Below, piece after piece: positions 1-12,600 of a DNA stretch of 64,000 nucleotides; the first letter of the stretch is position 1, and each line of letters starts with the position of its first letter. The stretch is taken from contig JAESIW010000180.1 in assembly GCA_016802295.1 (NCBI GenBank), forward strand, positions 3,000,102-3,064,101. Reading direction: 5' to 3'. The notes beneath the pieces were generated by a model. That model had not been told where the DNA came from. It saw nothing but the letters and a program-made list of their open reading frames with translations, and ran no database searches. This DNA comes from Brachionus rotundiformis (lineage: Eukaryota; Rotifera; Eurotatoria; Ploima; Brachionidae). The translations under genes were made by a program, and so were the position numbers.

Positions 1-962
1 TAATCAGGATTAATTACAAAAAAGATTTAAATATCTTAGAATGGATTATAGAATCGCGAATAATAATTTCCAAAATTTTAAAATTAATAAAATTATAATC
101 TTAATAATTTTTTGTATCACTTATTATTATCCTGTCACGAGTAATTATGGCCTAAATATTTCACTCACTAAAAATTAATTTAAAATAATAAAATTTTAGT
201 TGTCTGCAGCCTAAAATCTTAAAACTACTTATTGGTATTTCCTTGGAAAAATATCTGAAACAAATTAGGCGCCACAAACAATAACTGTAGTTCTAAGATA
301 GGAAGCTGATTTCGCGATGGCATTATTCCTTGTTCCTCGGGGACAACTAAAAATAGAAAATTAGCATTAAGTCGAACCAGTAGTATATTTTTCTATCATC
401 GAGCCTGATATTTGGCTCTTATGCTTTTAATTTACTTGAATACTACTCCATTTATTTAGACTGAACTATGAATTTTTCCTATCTGCTTAAGGATACATTT
501 CATATTTTAAGATATTTTTTTTATCTTTTTTTTCAATCGACACGAAACATTCAAGAGCTTTTATTTATGTAAACACAAATTTAATCGATTAAAGCACAAA
601 ATTAAATATCTTAAAATTTAATTCAAATGATTGGTTTGGTTTAATGTATAAGAAAATAGAAAATGGTTATATTTAACCGAAAGTAATTAAGCCATTATTT
701 TCCGTAAATAGATCTCTAGTGTTAGGCGAAGAAAAATTCCTAATGGGTTACATTAAACGAAGAGCACAATAGTTAATTATAAAGTTAAATAAGAGATCAT
801 AAAATTTTTATTTTAAAATAATTGGCATTGTGCTAAGCATGTACTACCAGGGGCGTTTTTGGAAACTAATTACATTTGCTTAAAAGCGACAACTTATAAA
901 ATTTAATTAAAATAGAAATCTTATTCAAAAAATTTATTTATAAACGATTCGATTAAATTCTG

Positions 963-984
963 TGGCAGTGATCAATGACTGCCA
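963..984. repeat. Short perfect hairpin
   Basis: TGGCAGT (963-969) and ACTGCCA (978-984) are perfect complements around an 8-base loop. CTGTG and CACAG further out extend the symmetry past a bulge. Confidence 0.5.
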
Positions 985-2833
985 TACGTCACAGAAAAAT
1001 TTCTTAATTGATCCCAAGCCTTAAAAAGTCATTGAATATTTGATTAAGTTTTAGAATTTAATTTTTTTTTAATTTTTAAATTTGTTTCAGATTTGATTAG
1101 CTCATTTGATAAGACACTTTTACAAATTAAATGTTTTTTTTTTATTTATTAAAGATGACAAATTATCTTATTAACTTAAAAGCCTCTTACTAAAAAAAGC
1201 ATTTATTGATTGCTTCATGCAAAAAAAATATTTTCTCCTACGTAAACCAACATTGTCAAGTCTTTCTAAAAAAAAAGTTTTATTCTTAAAATATTTATGA
1301 GAAAAAATTTAAATCATTTAAAATTTTTGTAATGGTTCGATCATTTATTTTATTTTTGCAGATCATTTTAAAGATAAAATATAATATTTGATACGATCGA
1401 TTTATTTAAAGAGAGCGGAATATTTACATACGTTATAATATGATTTATCATGAAATTATTTAAAACTTTGCCAAATTTTTTAGTACATAAAAATCACAAG
1501 CCAATTTTATTTTTTAACTTATTAATTGATCTATGTATTGAAAGGAAAAAAATAGAAAACTCTATTTTTAGGCTTCATCAAATGAATAAATATTTAAAAT
1601 TGATCTAAATAAATAGAACTTTTTTTAAATAGGAAATTAAATAAAAGATAAAACTAATGCTCTGATTTCATAAGCTTAATTATTTGTAAATAATTTTGTT
1701 TATAGTTTGAGATAAATTAGTCACATAAATATGCCAATTGGCGTCTTATTTAAAAAGCTGTCATACGAAGCTCGTATTTCTCATTAAAAAAATAAACTAA
1801 TGCGAATTTTAGCTAAAAATTAATTCTATAAATTTATTGAAAACGAATATTCTCAGAGTTGCTTGATTAGCTGAGACAAAAGTTTGAATTCATAAATCAT
1901 TAATTAATAAACATTTTTTTTTGACATGAAATATTAAATTTTCGTATATTTAATTAATCAGTCATTGAGTCATTGAGCAAAATTATGATATTTAAAATTA
2001 TAAATAAATTAATTGACTTTTACTTTAACAAAAAAAAATACATATATATTTATTTGAACGGGATCTTTAAGATTAATTTAGAGCCTTTTGATTTTTTGTA
2101 TACAACGCCCTTTGAGCCTAACTTAAACTAACATAAATCAATCAAAATCATGATAAAAGAAAACATTTTGCTTACAAGTAATTCACGTACTTAACAATTA
2201 AAAACCTTTTATTAAATAAAGAGACAAAAATTACTTTTGTGTGTGCAAACAGGAAAATTAACAAGATTTAAATATTTAGACTTGAAGACAAAATTGATAC
2301 TATGAAAATTATAATGAATAAAAGACGTGATTTTTTCTATTTGCTTTAAATTATTAATTCTTGACTCAATTGGAAACCTATGCCTTTGTATCCTATTGAT
2401 AAAAAAACCTAGAGAAATACCGAATTATCTTAAGCGAAGATAGTTATCTAATTTTTATCAACATTTTACATACTTCTAACTATTAATTTTCTAAATTTAT
2501 ATTTATACTAAGTTAACATTTGAATGTGGGCTTTTTAATTATTTAATTAATGTTTAATGCAAACAATACTTGGCCAAGCTAATTAATTTTTAACTTGATA
2601 AAATATAGCGATTTCGCTTAGAACACGTTTTTAAAAACTAATTCATTTTATAAGTCTCCTCGATTTATGATATTAATTCCTTATTAAAGAAATAAATCAT
2701 ATTTTAAATTTTTTTAATGCTTTTACCCAGACTCAGAATTCGTCTCTCTTCTTTTTAAAAAAAAATTTAATTAAGTGTATTGGCTCAGGTTTAAAATACT
2801 TTCTAATAATTTGAAACATAATTTAGGTAGGTT

Positions 2834-2858
2834 GGAATGGATACTCAGTCCTTCCTTT
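2834..2858 (+). repeat. Dispersed repeat motif, copy A
   Basis: GGAATGGAtactcaGTCCTTCC core. Close relatives occur inverted at 23250-23273 and direct at 24886-24912. The flanks are AT-rich and similar only in part. This suggests an old interspersed repeat family. Confidence 0.45.
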
Positions 2859-4628
2859 CAGCCGTATGATTTAGTTTTTGATTAAATAATTGACAATATT
2901 ATAATAAGTGTTATAAAAAATTTAAAACATATAGAACCTTTTATTATTAATATAGTATAAAGTAAAAGAAAATACATGAAAGAATTTAATATAGAAAATA
3001 ATAAAATTCGTATAATTCATTTTAATAAAACCATGTTTTTAAGTTAGATTTTTCAGCTTAATTACAATTTTGATAATTAAATAAAAGTTGAATATTCCGG
3101 GAAATTCCCTGTAGACAAAATAAATTATTTTTGAGAGAAATTCGAATTTTAATTAAAGGAAATTTTAAAAAGTACGGAGGATTTAATAAGCATAATTTTT
3201 TCAAATCTATTATCTAAAATATTATTATTATTGTCTAATAAAGTCTATCAACAAACATTTTAAGATTGTTTATAGAATGTTTTATTAAATATAAATGGTA
3301 TAAACTGGGTCTTATAATTCAACCAAAAAAAAAAGCAAACTTGTTCCTCATTTAATGAGCTTCAAAATAAGCAGTTGCATGATTTGGCTGAAATATCTTT
3401 TCTAAGTTTTGAATTTTAATTTGAAGTCTTAATAATTACAATTCAAAAATGAATATCAATCTTACAAACGAATAACTATTAGAAGCCAAAGATGATATAT
3501 AAAAAAAGTTTAGATAAGGGTCTATAAATGGTCTTTAAACTTAAGAGGTTAATTACTTTAGAAATCTTTTTTTTCGTTTGTATTTCCGAGACTAAAAGTA
3601 TATTTTTTTTGTTATTTATTTATAAAAGATCGGAGTAAGAAAATCTTTTTTGTTGATTAACCTGTTTGAATTCTGAGATTCTATTTTATAATAATTTCAT
3701 GTCAATTTTATCAATTCAAGTCTTAACAATAATTACTTAATTATTTGGCTAAAATCACTATTGGAAACAAAATCAATTTTTTCCGGTTTATTTTTATTGA
3801 ATTCTCGATTAGATAAAAGTTGTGTCAAATTTGAAATTTTATTTGTTTAAAATTTTGAAGTATTCGACCTGGAATTATTTTTTTCATTAATTTTGAAATT
3901 TTTTCTTTGTCAAATTGATTATTATAATTATTCGATAGATAAAAAGAAATATTCGATAGATTAAATTTTGAAATCTTTGCTATAAATAAAGCAAGGTAAA
4001 TAATTATTTTAAGAAAATGATTAAAAATGAATATCAAAATAATAATCAATTATTAATCCTTTAAATAAATAAACCCTAGAATTAGATTTAAGTTAAAATT
4101 TTGACAATTTCTTGAAATTAAAAAACGAATAATTATTATATTTCTTTAGATAGAGGCAAAAGCATCCAGGCATTGGAAAATATAATTTTTAAGTCAAAAT
4201 CTTATTTTTAATTAAGAATTTTTTAATTTGTATTCTAAATAATATGTTTAAATTTTTTTTTTAAATATATATGAATTATTTTGACAGCATTAATTTTAAA
4301 ATCGTATTTGTTTAAAATTCAGAATATTTTAAAGGTTTATAGAGTGAAAAAATTTAAAGATTTCTTAAGACGATATTTATTTTATCCTTAATTGTTAATA
4401 AAATGTCCGTGGAAAATCAATTTTGTCACCTTAACAACCATTGAACCTTGAAAAATATGAAAAAAATTGGAAAAAAAATAAACATATTCAAAGATAAGAT
4501 AAACTAAGTTGAATTAGACGATAAACGCAAGGCTTGTCATACAATTAAATTTTATTTTAAAAAATTTAACCTAATTTTAAAACAAATAAACTATGAATTT
4601 AACCAACAATAAACGAAAAAAATAACAT

Positions 4629-4668
4629 GAATACTCGAAGAGATAATCTTCGATCTATTCGAGTATTC
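4629..4668. repeat. Perfect 11-bp inverted repeat with alternative inner stem
   Basis: GAATACTCGAA (4629-4639) pairs with TTCGAGTATTC (4658-4668) over an 18-base loop. The loop region offers a competing stem, CGAAG with CTTCG. It lies in the non-coding DNA about 2 kb upstream of crumbs. Confidence 0.6.
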
Positions 4669-6658
4669 TCGTCGATAGATAAACAATAAGATATCTGTTA
4701 GTCACGGAAAAAAATAAAAAAACTAATTCAAATTGAATTAATTTAAATATCTCAACAAGCCAAACTCTTAATCTTTATCTAGTTGTTTTTAAAGTTGCCT
4801 ATAATTGTTGGTTACATAAATCCTCAATATTTATTTCTAATTAAACAATATGAACAAAGTCTGTATCTTACTACTAAACAAACAGCATTGGTCTAAGTAA
4901 AGAAAAAAATAAGATAAAGAGTTTATAGTGACAATTTTTGGCTTTTGAAAAAATAGAAAAATATTTTTGACCATATAGCAAGTCGCATATGGCTTTGTTT
5001 TGATTATTTAAGTGACCAGTCTAAGCTAAACAATAAATGACGGTCAAAATGAATACTCAAATAAATATTTAATTTTGCATTTAAATTCAATTAGAAAAAA
5101 TTAAGTTGAATCCAAGCATTTATTTCTTTTTTATAAAAGTAACAAATTTAATAAGCTTAGTGGCCGTGGGTGATGCTAGATCGATAATATATCGACAATT
5201 GGTCATTTATGCGCCATACGGATGATTTATTATTTTTTTAGTCATACTTATTATTTATTCCAGATAGCTAGTCAATGTGGTGACATCATTTCATAAACTT
5301 AAACGACAGACTTATTAAATATAGATTAATTATAATCTTGACTTTTTTTCATCAAAAAAGATTGCTCCTAGATTTGGGCTATTTGAAGCGTTTATGGCTA
5401 GGTTCAATATGAGAAGAGTCTAACAATTAAAAATATTAAAAAAAATATGAGGCTTTTTGAGCTATTTTATTAAGCGTACTTAAAAACTTAGATATCCAAA
5501 ACTGGTCGCTAGTACTGGATTCCATAAAGTTATATTGTTGACCAGTGTTTTTTTACTTACAATTCGATCCACAATCAACAATTTAAAGTTAGTTGGTCTT
5601 TTCATCCAAGCTATTTTACAATCTCATTTAATTTGTCCAAAATTAATTTCAAAAAAAATTAAATTCTAATACATTTTTAATATATAAGCTCGTGTGGCCT
5701 ATGTGATAAAAGCAATGATTTTTTTATTTTGTGTGCTAGGTAGCCAAGTAGATAAACGATCAATCGATCAAATAAAAATTTATTTTTATGGATGGCCATC
5801 AAAGATCAAAAGGTTGTTTAAGTGACATAGAAAATTATTAGATTTGATAGGATCATGTGATTAAAAGATAATATTTTTAGCTATGATTTTTGAGACTAAC
5901 CATTTTACTCGGGAAGTTTATTTTGGTATTTTTATTTCTTCTAATAGTAAAGCTTGGCCAAATAGTTTTTATTCAATTAAGTTGTATTTGTTTGGATTAT
6001 TTTCTCATTAGATGAAAATTTACCAAATCAAGACAAGATTCTCACCACAGCAATCTAAGCTCTTAATCAACTTATTCTATAAAACCGTGTAAAAAGATCT
6101 TTTTTTTATTTTTAATTGATTTATTAAGGTTTGTTTTCATTATCTTTTTTTTATTATTCTTATCTATTTTTTGATTAAAATTAAAAATTTTACTGTATAT
6201 GTTTATTGTTGTTTTTTTCCAAAAGTAAAAAAATTAAGTGGTCTGCTGAGACCAAAGTTAGCTATCACATTTCTAAGCTATCTATTCTAAATTTTATCAA
6301 AAATTAATACTAAGTAGACAGAAACCAATTTAATCACAGCACTTCAACAGCAATATGAAACACTATCAGAGAGATTAAATAAAAAAGTATTCAAAATATT
6401 CAGACACGGAAATGGTCGCTGTGTTTTGATAAAAATATTTACCTGTAACGTATCTAATTACTAGTAGAGAAATACAAAAGTATATATCAGACAATTTAAT
6501 GTCATCAAATTACATTAGTTTTAGAGAGAGCGCGCAAAGACCGTCAAGCTAAGCAAATAACACATTCAAATCCAATTGTTTCATCACATCCATTTTAACT
6601 TTTTTATTTTTTTAATTTTTTTTCAGTAGAAAGAAATGTTTTTTTGAATAATAAAAAA

Positions 6659-9600
6659 ATGACCTCAATAGTAGCCTTTTTATTGTTATGTATACAGCTC
6701 GGTGCTCAAGCATCTGATTTTCTGCTAACCAAAAAACCAATTGAAATAAACACGAGCTCATTCGCGACCAATTCAGATTTGCCAATCCAAATAGTAAACA
6801 ATTTGTTGGAGCAGTGCTCGAACAAAACATTGGAAGAATGCGACTTGTGTGCACTATGCCAGAATGACGCATTTTGCCGTCAACAATCCAAAAAACCATC
6901 GTTAATGACCTCTACCAAGAGGCTAATGACCACAGCTGATCAAATCAGTTACAGTCCGCACCAGTCTCTGGCCTATCTCAGGAGTCTAAAAGACTTTACC
7001 TGCTACTGTGTGCCCGGTTATACCGGAACCTATTGTCAGATTGATATTAACGAATGCTTGTCCTCGCCGTGCTCCAACAACGCCACCTGTATTGATCTAA
7101 TAAACGCCTACGAATGCCGATGTCCGTCCGGATATACCGGCGAAAATTGTGAAATTGACATTAACGAGTGTGATTCGTCACCGTGTGACCCGCAAGGAGG
7201 CCACTGTAATGACTTAATTGACGGATATTATTGCAATTGTAATCCTGGGTTCACTGGTCCAACTTGTTCCATAAATATAAACGAGTGCGCCAGTCAACCT
7301 TGCATGAATAATGCCACTTGTATTGATCTCATAAATGGGTGAGTCTGGATTTGTTGAATTTTTTTTTTAATTTTAAAAATAGTTTTAAATTAAAATAGAT
7401 ATTTTTTTAATTAGATTAATATATGTTAATGTGATTTATTCATGGTCCCTAATCTAAGCACTTTCTAGAATAGTCAAAAATACTCTGCAAAATCTTTTCT
7501 GTGTGTTTGATTTATGGTAAAGGTCTTCAATTTTCTCAATGAGTGACATCTTGTTTTGCAACGAGGAATCCAAGAATTCAATGATGTCTATTTTATAATT
7601 CATTTTTAGCCTTAAAATCGGCTAATTTCTGAATCTTTAATCGTTCTTTACCTAACCAAATATTTCTATGATAATTTTAATTTACCTTCTTTACAAAAAT
7701 TGGACTCAAAATTTCCAATTTATTTTTATTTTTTAATTATACAATTAAATAGCTTTAAGCGGAAGTTGAACAATACCTTAAGTCTTGCTGTATTAATTTT
7801 TTCATCCATTAACTAACCTGTAAATGAGTTCAATTTTTTCTTAATTAGAAACATTTACTTTGTGGTTTGGTTTTTTTTTTCGAACTAGATTTAAAGATTC
7901 AAAACAACTCTGATATTTTAGGAACACAAATATATAATATTAATTCCAGAAAGAAAGTTACTTGATTATCTAATTATTTTTTCTCTGCTTTAAAAACGTC
8001 TTATTTTTTGGATTTTTTTAAAATATGAAATTGATTAACCGATATAATCGTATCTACAAAACAAAAATTACTAACAGATAATGTTGATTTAATTTCTTTA
8101 CTTTATAAAATTATTTCTTGATTTAATAATTTTTTCTTTTTCGCATTTATTTTTATTATAAAACAATTTTAGAGTGTCAATAGTTAATTTATTAAAATTA
8201 TTATATAAAATTTATTTTATAAAATTTAATAAATTATATATTCAGATTTGCATGCAACTGCACCAATACTGGATTTGATGGATTATTGTGTGAAAATAAC
8301 ATTGACGATTGTCTAAATGTAGACTGCCAACACGGCTCTGTTTGCATTGATGGAATAAACTCGTTCAAGTGTGACTGCTATCCAGGCTATGACGGCAAAT
8401 TCTGCGAGATAGACATAGACGAATGCTTGTCTTCACCATGTGTGTATGGCAAGTGCTGGCAAAATTCTGATCGCCATAGTTTGGCTCGTAAGTACCTTTT
8501 AAGCAATAGTAGTACCAGTTTGGAAAATTTAAATGAGCAAATTTTTGAAATTTCGCTCAAAATTAAGTTTAATTATTCGAATTCGGATGGCTATTGGTGT
8601 GAATGCCAGCCAGGATACACGGGCACTTACTGCGAAATGAAAATTGACGAATGTCAATCGTCACCTTGTGGTCCAAATGGTAAATGCATAGATCTTATAA
8701 ATGGGTACAAATGTGACTGCTATCCAGGCTTTACTGGTACCACTTGCACCGAAAATATTAACGAATGTGAATTATATTCGCCATGTGCTGAGAATACCAT
8801 CTGCATTGACCTGGTGCCAGATTATTCTGATTTGTCTCGAGCATCATTTGTTTCTGACAAATTCAATTCGAACAGATATTATTGTGATTGCACAAATTTA
8901 AATAACCAATTGTATAAAAAAAATGGAAATCGTGATGTCATTTATGCTGGTCAAAATTGCACTCTTAAATTAAATGCTTGCCAAAGTCTTAAGACCAAAT
9001 GTCAGCATGGCTCTGAATGCCAATCGATTTTGTTCAATTCAACCGAACAGGACATAATGTGTCTCTGCAAGCCTGGATACACTGGGAAATACTGCGAGTA
9101 TTCAACTGTATTTCGCATGGATGGCACTTACTTTGTTCAGCAACAGATTGATGCTTTGAACGATTCGTTGAGTGTTCAGTTTGAATTTAGAATAAATTTT
9201 TTTGACAGGGAAAAATTTCCATTGATCTATTTTGATCATTTGGGAAAACTATTGTACCAAATTGAACTTTATCGAGATCATTTGGAAATTAAGAATGAAA
9301 TTTTTGGTCTAAATAGCAAAATTGGATTTCTTTACCAAGAATCGGACAAGTCTTATTTTTCATTGTGGAATTTTTTACAAATAAGAATTAACAAAGATTT
9401 TCTAATAATAACTTACTCTATTAAACAAATTCAATTAAATGTTACCAAAATAATTGATTTGAAAAAGCATTCTGAATTGTCGGTGCTTAGACCGACAAAT
9501 TTTTTTTTGGGAAAAGATTTCCATTCTTTGCCTGGATCGTATTTTGGTTTAGATCAAAAATTGGGGCAAGAATTTACAACCAACAGTCTGCTTAGTGATG

Positions 9601-12600
9601 CTTGTTTCAGGGACTTTTATTTAAATATGGATATAATATTTAAATCGCTCAAGCCCGACTATTTAAATTATGGGTTTGATTCGAACAATAGAGTTAAATT
9701 TGGCTGCAACTTGCGCAGTCACGGTCTTTTAAATGAATATCAGTGTAGAAATGAAGCTAAAGCGTACCGTGATGAAGGGAATTACTGTGAAAATAATTCC
9801 ACATGTGTCAATAGATGGTTTAATTACGAATGCAAAAAATGTTCTCTACCATTTTATGGCAAAAATTGTAATTATGGTAAGTAAATTTGGTTAAAAATCT
9901 AACAGTGATCAACTAATTTAGATTTTATTTTGAAAATTTTTATTCCATTAATTAAAAGTAAAATTCTTTATTTGGTTACAATACTAAAAATTTAATTAAG
10001 AGATTATTTGTAGCAATTTTTGACTGTAAAATATTTTGCCAAACATCATTAAATTTTCAAAAATTTTATAAGTTTATCTTTCAGTGTTAAAGATTTGATT
10101 TAATGCTTGAAAATTTTTGGCCAGAATTGAAAAAGTATATTCAAGTTTACAAAATCTTGTATTGTCAAACTTAAAAATTTTACTTTTAATTATTTTTAAA
10201 AATTAAATATTAAGCCTTTTTTAGTTTATTTTAATTTTAATAATTTAATATATTAAGAATAAAGTTTTTCTTTGTTTTAGAGTCGAATAGGCTGGTTTTT
10301 GCCAACCAGTATGACAAGACATCTCGGCATAACGAGGCCTATCTGGACATAGACTTTTCAGGCTTATCTAATCAGCTAGAAGAAAAAACCTACTTTCAAA
10401 TTGAGTTCAATTTACATCGCTTCACTCAACGGAACCAGAATTTGGGCTCGTTCATGAACTTTTTGACTCTTAAGCAAAAAAAAACAAGCCCATTAGTACA
10501 GAATTTTTACCAATTAGGCATTAACCAAGACGGATACTTGACATTGCAAAAGATTCAACTTAATCGTGATCAGAGTCAAAATGAAACGTTTCGACTAATT
10601 TGGTCCCTAAGAAATGAGAAAATAAGCCTTAATCAGTTCAATACAAGCTTCACTTCGCTTCTCAATTTAAAATTCAATGACCAATTTGTTCAACTAGATG
10701 TTAATCAGACAAATCCGGTTCGATTTAAACTAAGCCCCAATCTGAGAATGTATTCGGATCAAATTGAAAAATTTGAAATTACCAACATAATTTTTATGAG
10801 TAACTTCAGTGTTGGACACAATTTTTTAATACAAGATTTGGTCGTTAACCAAATGAGCTACCAATTTCGACTAATTGAGCCTTTTCGAGCCGAACTAGTT
10901 GTGCTAAATAATAAAAATGAGTTTATTTTGAAAACAATGAATTTATTTAAAATGAAAAATGTAGCTTTAATAAAAAAAACTCAATTTGAAAACGAATTAG
11001 ATTTGATAGATAATTTGCAGTGTCCATCTGGTCAATCAGTGACTGATATTTCAAAAAATTTTTCCAAAAAGTAAGTTAATTTTTAGAATTATTTTTGATG
11101 TTATTGATACAATTGCGAACTGAATTTTTTGACTGGTCGAGAATCTCTTTTGCCAAAGAATATTCACATTGAGTAAGTGCCATTACTAGAGCCATAGGAA
11201 CTATAAACTGTTGATTACTAGCTTGCTGAACGTGATCCTCTACTTCATTGGTTGATTCAACCCCTTTGTAGATTGATTTTAGTAAAAGTTTCTCACATTC
11301 TTCTTTAGTTAGATGGGAGAACTTCTCCAATATTCCCACAGCTCGCCAATACAATTTTATATTACTTACTCGAACATCTATCATAATATTTTTATAAATT
11401 TTTCCATAAAGAACATGTGCACCAGTTGAAATACCATTGAGAACAAGCTTAAGGACGAACTCTTGCAAACATTTTTGAAAATATGCACCTACTTTTTGCT
11501 CAGCTTGGTCAAAGATTTGGTGTAGTTTTTCAAAATTAAAAACTTGAAGTCTAGTTGATTGGTTTATTCTATTTTTGGAAAAATTTATTTTAAACATTTG
11601 GCAATTTGTTTGGTCAGCTAGAATATTTTCAATTTGACTTAGTTGATTATTTTCCTGCACAAATATGAACAAACATTTATTTGAGTCAAAAACATTCAAA
11701 TTTTGAATAATATTTGTGGACCAGACAGATTGACAATTTTGGTAAAATCCCGCCCATTGCGGATCCATAGAACTTTGATTATCTACAAATCCTTTTATGT
11801 CTTTTTTTGATGCACCATAAGTTGGCACGCACTCTGATGCGTCTATGCAACATAAAAAGCCCAGTCGTTCTGAGCAGCTGAAATAGTTTATAGATCCACC
11901 GTGTGCCAAATTTCTCAACGCATCGGCTGATCTGTCTATAAGATCACCAACCATTGCCACAGCCTCATCACAATAAACACATTGCTTTGCATTTTTATAA
12001 AAATTTAATAAAATGTCACTTGATATGTCATTTTTGAAGAGAATATTGATCGATTTTGTTAGAATTAGATCTAAGATTATTTTTGTAGCAGTACCACTTT
12101 TCATTCTAGTTGATCCGGTAATAGGTTCTGGACCAATAATCGGATTGATTAGAAAAAATTTTTTACCATTCTTTTTACTTATTATTTTTATCATTAAATC
12201 ATAAAAACTGTCATTATCTGAATTTACAGCATGAGTTTTTCTGGTCATTTGGAGCGGATTAAAGCCAATCAGCGAGAATGCAATGACCCGGGGATCTCTT
12301 AAACAGTGGTCTATTTGACCTGCGACAAATGGTGCAGAAAGACCACAAGTAATTCCGATAAAAATACACGAGCTTTTCGGGTGTTGGTCAAGCATTTTCT
12401 TTAGAATTTCAGCACCAGCTTTTGGCTTATCTTCTATCCCTTCGACCGAGTTAACCAGAGCATACTCGTCGCCAGCAATTATGTAATCACATAAATTGTA
12501 ATTAATCTGTTCTAGCCTTGATTTAAGGTGAGCTGAAAAAGTCTGACTGCTGAGATAAGCCAATCTGCCAGAGGTTCCACATCCACTCAGAATTATTTTA

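Larger units (their letters stand above)
1..6658. other. Non-coding region upstream of crumbs
   Basis: About 6.6 kb of very AT-rich DNA dense with stop codons in all frames. I see no protein family, tRNA or rRNA. It holds short perfect hairpins at 963-984 and 4629-4668 and one copy of a dispersed repeat at 2834-2858, listed separately. The last few hundred bases probably include the crumbs promoter and 5' UTR: a T-rich tract ending in CAG at 6624-6626 looks like a splice acceptor 33 bases before the start codon. Confidence 0.6.

Noticed and set aside
963..984. TGGCAGTG resembling the miR-34 seed in a hairpin
   Set aside because: The stem is only 7 pairs with an 8-base loop, far too short for a microRNA precursor, and the match ends after the seed.
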